In this document: positions 12,994-19,493 of the stretch, piece after piece
Layout of the letters: every line of letters starts with the position of its first letter
Position numbering within the stretch: the stretch's first letter is position 1
NCBI GenBank assembly: GCA_047972265.1
Contig: JBKEAM010000142.1
Span: 1-19,493, forward strand
DNA: 19,493 bases
Origin: JAAYCI01 sp047972265
Lineage (GTDB): Bacteria > Bacillota > Clostridia > Oscillospirales > Ruminococcaceae
Direction: 5' to 3'
Translations under genes and position numbers: made by a program
The notes under the pieces: model-generated
Seen by the model: only the letters and a program-made list of their open reading frames with translations
The model's database searches: none
What the model was told of the DNA's origin: nothing

Positions 12994-14283
12994 TTGGATT
13001 CGATTGTTGATATTTTTAGTGCCGTTAAGCAGTATTGCAAAGAGCGGGTAGCCCCCGCAACCTTCGACCTTTTTTTTGCCGACCTTGAGCCCCAAACTTT
13101 TGAAAACGGAGGGGCCGTAATAAAAGTACGCTCCGATTTTGTAAAGGGTGTTTTGCAAGAGAGATATATTCCCATGCTTAAAAAAGGCTTTGAGTCTTTT
13201 TTAGGTTTTGAAGTAGACGTTATTTTAACCGTGGATGAAAAACCTGTTGAAAAGCCCGCAAACAATAGTGGCCGCTACGATTATACCTTTGAAAATTTTA
13301 TTGTAGGTTCTAATAACCGTTTTGCACACGCAGCGGCCTCCAGCGTAGCCGCAAATCCCTCTCACTCCTGGAACCCATTGTTTATCTATGGGGCCTCGGG
13401 CCTTGGCAAAACCCACCTTCTTTTTGCCATACAGTATAAAATACTGGAAGACCACCCCTCTTACAAAATCTCTTATGTAGATGGAGACCGCTTTACAAAC
13501 GAAATCATCACCGCCATCCAAGAAAAGAAGATGGCGGAATTTCATGATAAATACCGCACAGCAGATGTTCTTTTGGTAGATGACATCCAATTTATCGGCG
13601 GTAAAGAATCCACACAGGAAGAATTCTTCCACACCTTTAATACATTATACAACTCTGGCAAACAAATTGTATTGGCAAGTGACCGCCCTCCAAAAGAAAT
13701 TAAAAGCTTGGACGACCGCCTGCGCACCCGTTTTGAGTGGGGGCTTACCGCAGATATTCAACCTCCCGATTTTGAGACAAGGATGGCCATTATCCGCCGC
13801 AAGGCTTCTTTGCTTAACCTTGATATCCCAGATGATGTTGCCGAGTTTATAGCCAACCATCTTAAAAACAACGTGCGCCAATTAGAGGGCACCGTTAAAA
13901 AGCTAAACGCGTATTATTTGTTAGAAGGAATACAGCCTGTAATAGGTGCAGCCCAAAACGCAATTAAAGATATTTTAAACGAGACCCAGCCCCTGCCCGT
14001 AACCATCGAAAAAATCACCAGTGAAGTTGCCCGCACCTATAACGTATCTACAGACGATATCCGCAGCCGTAAACGAAGCGCCAATATCTCTACAGCGCGC
14101 ATGGTTTGCATGTACTGTGTACGGGAGATTACAGGCATCAGCATGGAAGACATTGGCTCTGAATTTGGCGGACGAGACCACTCTACCGTTGTGTACGCCT
14201 GCAACACCATTTCTTCACGCATTAACAGCGATACCCACCTGAAAGAAACCGTAGAAGACATTATAAAAAATGTAAGAATGTAG
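12994..14283 (+). CDS. dnaA: Chromosomal replication initiator DnaA
   Basis: DnaA (429 aa with this start) binds DnaA boxes, forms an ATP-dependent filament and opens oriC. Domain I (about 1-80) binds helicase loaders and partners. Domain II is very short (about 82-96). Domain III is the AAA+ ATPase, with Walker A GASGLGKT (133-140) and Walker B LLVDDIQF (193-200). Domain IV has the DNA-binding signature GGRDHSTV near the C terminus. The start is TTG at 12994-12996, because MDSIVDIFSAVKQYCKE matches Clostridia DnaA N termini and GGGGTG lies seven bases upstream. The frame stays open to an ATG at 12871, but those 41 hydrophobic codons are not DnaA-like and begin only eight bases after the predicted transcript start. 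The next in-frame ATG after 12994 is far too late. Confidence 0.95.
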   Translation: MDSIVDIFSAVKQYCKERVAPATFDLFFADLEPQTFENGGAVIKVRSDFVKGVLQERYIPMLKKGFESFLGFEVDVILTVDEKPVEKPANNSGRYDYTFENFIVGSNNRFAHAAASSVAANPSHSWNPLFIYGASGLGKTHLLFAIQYKILEDHPSYKISYVDGDRFTNEIITAIQEKKMAEFHDKYRTADVLLVDDIQFIGGKESTQEEFFHTFNTLYNSGKQIVLASDRPPKEIKSLDDRLRTRFEWGLTADIQPPDFETRMAIIRRKASLLNLDIPDDVAEFIANHLKNNVRQLEGTVKKLNAYYLLEGIQPVIGAAQNAIKDILNETQPLPVTIEKITSEVARTYNVSTDDIRSRKRSANISTARMVCMYCVREITGISMEDIGSEFGGRDHSTVVYACNTISSRINSDTHLKETVEDIIKNVRM

Positions 14284-14508
14284 CCGGCGAGTTTTCAACT
14301 TATTTTAAACTTTTAACTTTATTCTTTTAGTCTTTTCAATATCCACAACTTTTAAAAATGTCGTCAACATTTTTTTCCACCAGTTTTACACAAACAAAAA
14401 CATCAAAAAACAGCGCCTCCTTTGGCTTTCTTATTTCTTTCAACTTTTCCCCGGCCTCTACTACTACTACTAAAATAAAAAATAAAGTAAGTGTAAAGAA
14501 GGGTTTTT
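14284..14508 (+). other. oriC: Replication origin (oriC) unwinding region, dnaA-dnaN intergenic
   Basis: This AT-rich 225-base gap has DnaA-box-like words on the plus strand: ATATCCACA (14339-14347, 8 of 9), TTTTCCACC (14373-14381, 7 of 9) and TTTTACACA (14384-14392, 8 of 9 against TTATNCACA). A GC cluster (CCCCGGCC, 14449-14456) then leads into CTA repeats and an A/T-rich tract (14473-14487). The order box, GC cluster, trio repeat, AT-rich matches the Bacillus subtilis basal unwinding system, which lies in the same intergenic space. No perfect TTATCCACA is present and none adjoins the trios, so binding may be cooperative or weak. No dnaN promoter is obvious. The strand switch of gene orientation at rpmH/dnaA also supports the origin here. 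Confidence 0.8.
14458..14472 (+). repeat. Five perfect DnaA-trio repeats
   Basis: CTA is repeated five times without interruption. On the other strand this reads 3'-GAT five times, the motif bound by the DnaA filament on single-stranded DNA in Bacillus subtilis. It follows a GC-rich cluster and precedes A/T-only sequence, as expected for the strand-opening site. Confidence 0.8.
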
Positions 14509-15615
14509 ATGAAATTTACTTGTGATAAAAAAATGCTGGCCGAAGCAACCGCAGGTGTATCCCGTGCCATCAGCCCATCTTCTACCGTTCCCATTCTTCA
14601 AGGCGTGCTTTTAAATGCCAGCGGCTATAACCTGGAACTAACAGGTTACGATTTGGAAATGGCTATCACAACAAAACTTACCGTAAATGTTACCGAGCCC
14701 GGCCAAGTGGTTTTACCCGCAAAATTGTTTGGCGATATGCTGCGCAATATGTCTGGCGAAGAAGTAGAACTTGTTTGCGACGACAGCACCCTTGCTACCC
14801 ATATCCGTTCGGGCATTACAGAATATGACATTATTGGTATGAGCGCTGCGGATTTTCCGGAGCTTCCAAACCCAGGGGCAGATCCTGCTTTTGATATTGA
14901 TGCAGCCGAACTTGCTTCTATGATTGGCAGCACCTTATATGCTGTAAGCACAGATGATAAAAAACCTGCACATACAGGAGAGCTTTTTTCTATAGAAGAA
15001 AAAGAACTTACCATAGTTGCACTGGATGGATACAGACTTGCCATTACAAAACATCCTATTTTGTCTGATAGAGAAATAAGCATTATTGTTCCGGCAAAGG
15101 CAGCATCCGAGGTTGCGAGGTTAACAGCAGATTCGGGCGAAGTGGTGCAGGTACAAGCAAACCGGCGGTATGTTGTTTTTAACGGCGGTGGCTATACTGT
15201 TATGAGCCGTTTGCTTGAAGGCGAATTTATTAGTTACAAAACAGTGTTGCCCCAAAGCTGCAAAACAAGGGTTATTGTTGATGTAAATACTTTTGAAAAA
15301 GCAATTGACCGATGCAGTGTTATTATTACCGAGCGACTGAAAAACCCTCTGCGGGTGGTTTTTGCAGATAATATGATTCACATCCGCTGCGAAACACAGC
15401 TTGGCCGTGTTAGCGACCAGTTGGAAGCTTCTATTGAGGGCGAGCGGGTAGAAATTGGTTTTAACTATAGGTATCTTTTAGATGCTTTGCGCAATACCGG
15501 ATGTGACCAAGTAGTAATCGAGTTGAACGGCCCTTTGTCTCCTGTAAAAATTATGCCTACAGAAGGGGACGAATTTATTTTCTTGGTACTGCCGGTGAGG
15601 TTTAAGAATGACTAA
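14509..15615 (+). CDS. dnaN: DNA polymerase III beta subunit (sliding clamp)
   Basis: DnaN (368 aa, normal length) is the ring-shaped clamp that tethers polymerases and repair proteins to DNA. It has the three-fold repeat domain structure of the family. The N terminus MKFTCDKKMLAEATAGVSRAI is typical, as are VALDGYRLA and the C terminus YLLDALRNTG...VKIMPTEGDEFIFLVLPVR, which forms the peptide-binding pocket. ATG follows GAAGGG by about five bases. Its stop overlaps the yaaA start by 8 bases. It lies directly after the origin and is likely co-transcribed with dnaA. Confidence 0.98.
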   Translation: MKFTCDKKMLAEATAGVSRAISPSSTVPILQGVLLNASGYNLELTGYDLEMAITTKLTVNVTEPGQVVLPAKLFGDMLRNMSGEEVELVCDDSTLATHIRSGITEYDIIGMSAADFPELPNPGADPAFDIDAAELASMIGSTLYAVSTDDKKPAHTGELFSIEEKELTIVALDGYRLAITKHPILSDREISIIVPAKAASEVARLTADSGEVVQVQANRRYVVFNGGGYTVMSRLLEGEFISYKTVLPQSCKTRVIVDVNTFEKAIDRCSVIITERLKNPLRVVFADNMIHIRCETQLGRVSDQLEASIEGERVEIGFNYRYLLDALRNTGCDQVVIELNGPLSPVKIMPTEGDEFIFLVLPVRFKND

Positions 15616-15820
15616 GGTTGCAATAAAAACTCCCGAAATTAGGCTGGATGCCCTGATGAAGTTTAGCGGCATGTGCCAAACAGGGGGACAGGCAAAAATA
15701 TTAATTCAAGAAGGTCAGGTATTTGTAAACGGAACAGCATGTTTGCAAAGAACCAAAAAAATACATGTGGGTGATGTGGTTTCTTATGCAACCCAAACAG
15801 TAGAGGTGACCGGGTCGTGA
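15608..15820 (+). CDS. yaaA: S4-domain RNA-binding protein YaaA
   Basis: This 70-aa protein consists of little more than an S4 RNA-binding fold: RLDALMKFSGMCQTGGQAKILIQ (about 12-34), then GQVFVNG and a KIHVGDVV strand. The small protein is found between dnaN and recF in Firmicutes; in Bacillus it has been linked to ribosome assembly. Its ATG lies within the last codons of dnaN (8-base overlap), so it is translationally coupled. It overlaps recF by 4 bases (GTGA). Confidence 0.93.
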   Translation: MTKVAIKTPEIRLDALMKFSGMCQTGGQAKILIQEGQVFVNGTACLQRTKKIHVGDVVSYATQTVEVTGS

Positions 15821-16896
15821 AAATACATTCCCTTTATATTCATCAAATGAGGAATATAAAACAAGCAGAGTTTTCTCCCGATCCCGACTTAACCGTAATT
15901 GCCGGGCAAAACGGGCAAGGGAAAACAAATTTGTTGGAGTGTGTTTGGCTGCTTACGGGCGCAAAAAGCTTTCGCGGCAGCAAAGATTACGATCTTGTAA
16001 ATTCTTCTTACGAGTTTGGCCGTTTGGAAGGTAAAATAGAAACCGAAAATGTTGCAAAAAACATAGAACTGTTTATAGGTGGCAAAAAAAACGATAAAAA
16101 AGGCCGCTTTGCAAAAGTAAACGGGGTAGATTATGGCAGGGCAAGTTCTATAGCCGGTATTTTTACGGCAGTGGTGTTCGATCCCAGCCATCTTAAATTG
16201 GTAAAAGGCGGCCCGGAAGAAAGACGAAAGTTTTTAGACGCAGCGCTTTGCCAGCTTTATCCCGGCTACCTTACAACCCTTAGACGTTACAATCGTGCTC
16301 TTAGCCAAAAAAATGCCCAGCTAAAAAGATATAGCGGGCAAGACCAAAATACAGTTTTAGATGCATACGATGCAGAGCTTGCTGCTCAGGGCGAAGAAAT
16401 TATGCGTAAGCGGGCGGCCTACTTGCAAGAAACTGCCCCAAAAGCAGAAATTTTGTATGATGAAATATCAAAGGGAACCGAAATTTTAAAGATAAAATAT
16501 AGGCCCTGCTGCCCACAAGGAGAACTGGCCCAGCTCTTATCACAAAAAAGAAACACTGATGTGCAGGCGGGTTTTTGCACAGCGGGCCCGCACAGAGAAG
16601 ATTTTGATTGCATTATTAATAATACCAGCGCGCGTGCCTTTGGCAGCCAGGGCCAGCAGCGCAGCGCAGTATTAAGTATAAAGCTTGCCGAGGCCTATAC
16701 AGCAAAACAAATTACAGGGCAGTATCCGGTTTTGCTTTTGGATGATGTGCTAAGTGAACTGGACGAAAGCAGGCAATCTTTCCTGTTAAGCAAAATGGGA
16801 GAAATACAAAGTATTGTAACTACCTGTGACGCTTCTTCTTTTGGCAGAACCGCCGGCAAAATTGTAAAAATGGAAAATGGAATGCTTACCGACTGA
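15817..16896 (+). CDS. recF: DNA replication and repair protein RecF
   Basis: RecF (359 aa) is an SMC-like ATPase that, with RecO and RecR, loads RecA at single-stranded gaps. Walker A is GQNGQGKT (30-37), the ABC signature is FGSQGQQRS, and Walker B is LLLDDVLSELD (306-316, D309/D310). The start is GTG at 15817-15819, overlapping the yaaA stop (GTGA), with GAGGTG about eight bases upstream. An ATG start is not available at the family's N terminus (KIHSLYIHQMRN). Confidence 0.97.
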   Translation: MKIHSLYIHQMRNIKQAEFSPDPDLTVIAGQNGQGKTNLLECVWLLTGAKSFRGSKDYDLVNSSYEFGRLEGKIETENVAKNIELFIGGKKNDKKGRFAKVNGVDYGRASSIAGIFTAVVFDPSHLKLVKGGPEERRKFLDAALCQLYPGYLTTLRRYNRALSQKNAQLKRYSGQDQNTVLDAYDAELAAQGEEIMRKRAAYLQETAPKAEILYDEISKGTEILKIKYRPCCPQGELAQLLSQKRNTDVQAGFCTAGPHREDFDCIINNTSARAFGSQGQQRSAVLSIKLAEAYTAKQITGQYPVLLLDDVLSELDESRQSFLLSKMGEIQSIVTTCDASSFGRTAGKIVKMENGMLTD

Positions 16897-16911
16897 AGAA
16901 AGCAGGAGCCT

Positions 16912-17175
16912 ATGTATTTGCACTTAGGGCAAGAATCTATGGTTGCCACCAAAGAGATTGTGGGTATTTTTGATTTGGATACCTCTACTCTTTCTAAAAA
17001 AACAAGGGATGCACTTGCAAAAGCACAAAAAGAGGGCCGGGTGGTTAATACCGGGCCAGATTTGCCCCGCAGCTTTGTTTTAACCCGAAATTCTTCTTTT
17101 TATATCAGTCAGCTATCCACATCTACGCTAAAAAGCCGTGCCGAAAGCAGTTTAAATAAACGGTTTTTTGAATAA
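16912..17175 (+). CDS. remB: RemB (YaaB), DUF370 regulator family
   Basis: RemB/YaaB is an 87-aa protein of the DUF370 group; in Bacillus it is linked to control of extracellular matrix genes, and its relative RemA is a DNA-binding activator. The sequence begins MYLHLGQESMVATKEIVGIFDLD and continues STLSKKTRDAL, the family pattern. ATG is preceded by AGGAG five bases upstream. It lies 15 bases after recF and 41 before gyrB, the usual position. The C-terminal extension (about 60-87) is basic and serine-rich. Function in this organism is not shown by the sequence. Confidence 0.92.
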   Translation: MYLHLGQESMVATKEIVGIFDLDTSTLSKKTRDALAKAQKEGRVVNTGPDLPRSFVLTRNSSFYISQLSTSTLKSRAESSLNKRFFE

Positions 17176-17216
17176 GAGCAATATCCCATTGCATTATTGT
17201 ACAGAAAGGATTCGAT

Positions 17217-19133
17217 ATGGCAGAAACGTTTAATCACGAATATGACGGCAGCCAAATCCAGGTATTGGAGGGTTTGGAGGCCGTACGCAAAAGGCCGGGT
17301 ATGTACATTGGTTCTACCGGGCCCCGGGGCTTGCACCACTGTGTTTACGAAATTGTAGACAACGCCATTGATGAGGCGCTGGCAGGTTTTTGCGATCATA
17401 TAGAAGTTACCATTAAAAAAGATAACATTATGGAAGTTACCGACAACGGACGCGGTATACCGGTTGGCATTCAGCCAAAGTTGGGTATTTCTGCGGTAAC
17501 GGTTGTATTTACCGTACTGCATGCAGGCGGTAAGTTTGGCGGAGAAAACTCTAGTTACAAAGTATCGGGCGGTTTGCACGGTGTAGGTGCCAGCGTTGTT
17601 AATGCACTTAGCGAGTGGCTTACCGTAGAAGTGCGCACCGGGGGTGAGTCTTACAAACAGGGCTTTCATCGCGGTATAGAGGATACCCCCCTGCAAAAAG
17701 TGGGTCCTACCGATATGCAGGGAACGTTGGTGCGCTGGAAAGCAGACCCCGAAATTTTTGAAGAGACAGAATACGAATACGAAACTTTGCTTACCCGTTT
17801 GCGTGAGCAGGCATTTTTAAATGCCGGTGTACGCATTACCCTTACCGACGAAAGGGAGGGAAAAGAGCAAAGTGAATCTATGCGTTACGAGGGTGGCATT
17901 CGCAGCTTTGTAGAGCATATTCATAAACGCCGTTCTCTTACTGTGCTTCATCAGCCTGTTATTTATTTTTCTTCTACAGAAGGAGAAAATATAGCAGAAG
18001 TTGCATTACAGTATAACGAAAGCTATAACGAACTTCTATTAAGCTTTGCAAATAATATCCATACGCCCGATGGTGGAACCCACGAGCAGGGATTTAAAAC
18101 AGCCATAACCCGTGTATTTAACGATTTTGGCCGCGAAAAAGGGTTTATTAAAGAAAAAGACGAAAACCTGCAGGGCAATGATGTGCGCGAGGGTATGACG
18201 GCTATTATAAGTGTTAAGCTTTGTGATGCTCAGTTTGAGGGCCAAACAAAAGCAAAGCTGGGCAATACCGAAATACGCGGCCTTGTAGAGGGCATGGTTT
18301 ACGAAAAGCTAAAAGAGTATTTTGAAGAAAACCCCGCCGTAGCAAAAATTATATACGAAAAAGCTCTTAGTGCCGCGCGTGCGCGCGAAGCAGCAAAACG
18401 TGCCAGAGAAATGGTTCGTCGCAAAACAGTTATGGAAAACAACCGTATGCCCGGCAAATTGGCAGATTGCCGCGAGCAGGATCCCTCTAAAACCGAGCTA
18501 TACATAGTTGAGGGTGACTCCGCCGGCGGTTCGGCAAAAATGGGTCGAGACAGCAGCATACAGGCCATTCTTCCCCTATGGGGCAAAATGCTTAACGTAG
18601 AAAAGGCCCGTATCGAAAAAGTTTTCAATAACGAAAAAATGATGCCGGTGGTTACCGCCCTTGGCTGTGGCATTGGAGAAGACCTAGATGTTTCCAAAAT
18701 TCGGTATCATAAAATATTTATCATGGCCGATGCCGACGTAGACGGAAGTCACATTTGTACATTGCTTCTTACCTTCTTCTTTAGGTTTATGCGGCCGGTG
18801 TTAGAGCATGGGTACATTTATGTTGCACAGCCGCCCTTGTTTAAACTGGCAAAAGGCAAAGATATTCGTTATGCCTATACCGAAGAAGAAATGACACAAT
18901 TTTCCCGTGAGATGGGCGAGCCTAAAATAAGCCGTTATAAGGGCCTTGGTGAGATGAACCCCGAGCAGCTTTGGGAAACAACCATGAACCCCGAAAATCG
19001 CGTGTTTGTTCAAATTTCTATCGAAGATGCTGAAAAAGCAGACGAAACCTTTACCATCTTGATGGGCGATAAAGTAGAGCCGCGCAGACAGTTTATAGAA
19101 GCAAACGCAAAGTATGCAAACCTTGACGTATAA
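17217..19133 (+). CDS. gyrB: DNA gyrase subunit B
   Basis: GyrB (638 aa, Gram-positive length) supplies the ATPase and part of the cleavage site of gyrase, which introduces negative supercoils. The GHKL ATPase shows EIVDNAIDEA with general base E45 and N49, DNGRGIPVG (D76) and GLHGVGASVVNALS. The TOPRIM domain has EGDSAGG (E432) and DADVDG (D505, D507, D509) for metal binding. The C terminus ends RRQFIEANAKYANLDV, the standard tail. ATG has AAAGGA seven bases upstream. gyrA follows after 64 bases. Confidence 0.99.
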   Translation: MAETFNHEYDGSQIQVLEGLEAVRKRPGMYIGSTGPRGLHHCVYEIVDNAIDEALAGFCDHIEVTIKKDNIMEVTDNGRGIPVGIQPKLGISAVTVVFTVLHAGGKFGGENSSYKVSGGLHGVGASVVNALSEWLTVEVRTGGESYKQGFHRGIEDTPLQKVGPTDMQGTLVRWKADPEIFEETEYEYETLLTRLREQAFLNAGVRITLTDEREGKEQSESMRYEGGIRSFVEHIHKRRSLTVLHQPVIYFSSTEGENIAEVALQYNESYNELLLSFANNIHTPDGGTHEQGFKTAITRVFNDFGREKGFIKEKDENLQGNDVREGMTAIISVKLCDAQFEGQTKAKLGNTEIRGLVEGMVYEKLKEYFEENPAVAKIIYEKALSAARAREAAKRAREMVRRKTVMENNRMPGKLADCREQDPSKTELYIVEGDSAGGSAKMGRDSSIQAILPLWGKMLNVEKARIEKVFNNEKMMPVVTALGCGIGEDLDVSKIRYHKIFIMADADVDGSHICTLLLTFFFRFMRPVLEHGYIYVAQPPLFKLAKGKDIRYAYTEEEMTQFSREMGEPKISRYKGLGEMNPEQLWETTMNPENRVFVQISIEDAEKADETFTILMGDKVEPRRQFIEANAKYANLDV

Positions 19134-19197
19134 AAAAGCAACAAAAGCAGAGGCAGCGTCAAACTAAATTCGCAGCCGGAAGGGGTACCAAACCTTT

Positions 19198-19493
19198 ATG
19201 GAACAGGATAGAAAAGTTTTTGTAGAAGCATATCCAGAATCGACCCTGATTGTAAGAGACATCGAAAAAGAGATGAAAGAAGCATTTCTCGATTATTCGA
19301 TGTCGGTTATTGTGGCAAGGGCATTGCCGGATGTGCGTGACGGATTAAAACCTGTACACAGGCGTATTTTACATACCATGCACGAGCTGGGCAACGATCC
19401 GTCTCACGCATTTAAAAAGAGCGCTACCACAGTAGGTGCTGTGCTGGGTGATTATCACCCGCATGGTGACGCATCTGTTTATGATGCTATGGT
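19198..19493 (+). CDS. gyrA: DNA gyrase subunit A (5' part)
   Basis: The first 98 or so residues of GyrA are present; the gene runs off the right edge, so the catalytic tyrosine and the DNA-wrapping domain are not seen. The N-terminal FLDYSMSVIVARALPDVRD (about 30-48) and GLKPVHRRIL are typical. The quinolone-resistance segment reads HPHGDASVYDAMV: the residue at the position of E. coli S83 is A92, followed by S93, with D96 at the D87 position. ATG at 19198 is preceded by GGAAGGGG at a rather long distance (about 12 bases). It probably shares a transcript with gyrB. Confidence 0.97.
   Translation, partial: MEQDRKVFVEAYPESTLIVRDIEKEMKEAFLDYSMSVIVARALPDVRDGLKPVHRRILHTMHELGNDPSHAFKKSATTVGAVLGDYHPHGDASVYDAM

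Noticed and set aside
1..19493. CRISPR arrays, insertion sequences, phage or defence genes
   Set aside because: No spaced repeats, transposase motifs or terminal inverted repeats were seen; gene order is typical origin housekeeping.

Overview
The window is a chromosomal replication-origin neighbourhood from a low-to-moderate GC Gram-positive bacterium, most likely a member of the class Clostridia. The evidence is the gene order (rpmH-rnpA-yidD-yidC-jag-mnmE-mnmG-rsmG-parA-parB on one strand; dnaA-dnaN-yaaA-recF-remB-gyrB-gyrA on the other), the 45-aa L34, purine-rich Shine-Dalgarno sites, consensus sigma-A promoters and remB (yaaB), a Firmicutes marker. The genus cannot be fixed from sequence reading alone. 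No mobile element, CRISPR array, phage gene or defence island is visible, and every long gene belongs to a known housekeeping family.

Layout. 1-194: 3' end of an unrecognised gene with a lysine-rich tail. 289-942: HAD-family phosphatase (gph-like) behind a 17-bp palindrome, ended by a strong hairpin terminator. 1136-1490: gene-less, AT-rich. 1526-1854 (minus): promoter, tRNA-Met, a long structured spacer, tRNA-Glu, terminator. 1894-4904 (minus): parA-parB-serS. 4905-5208: a segment with two parS-type ParB sites, one at the tip of a long terminator-like hairpin. 5209-9189 (minus): mnmE-mnmG-rsmG. 9305-12627 (minus): rpmH-rnpA-yidD-yidC-jag, with a terminator and possible attenuator between rpmH and rnpA. 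12628-12993: divergent rpmH/dnaA promoter region. 12994-19493 (plus): dnaA, a dnaA-dnaN intergenic region with DnaA-box-like sites and five perfect DnaA-trio repeats (the likely unwinding site), dnaN, yaaA, recF, remB, gyrB and the 5' part of gyrA.

How it works together. Genes diverge from the origin, so all of them run with the replication fork. The right arm supplies initiation (DnaA), the sliding clamp (DnaN), gap repair (RecF) and gyrase. The left arm supplies ribosomal protein L34, RNase P protein, membrane insertion (YidC, YidD) with the RNA-binding protein Jag, tRNA and rRNA modification (MnmE/MnmG, RsmG), chromosome partition (ParA/ParB with parS) and seryl-tRNA synthetase. No noc gene lies between rsmG and parA, where Bacillus subtilis has one; the parS segment is there instead.

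The best leads are regulatory rather than new genes: a putative attenuator upstream of rnpA with a possible antiterminator pairing, the parS site inside a hairpin, a 20-bp inverted repeat in the dnaA leader, the DnaA-trio tract, and a structured 116-nt spacer between two tRNAs. Protein oddities are an RG-rich tail and degenerate KH motif in Jag, a long insert and charged tail in YidC, and alanine at the main quinolone-resistance position of GyrA.
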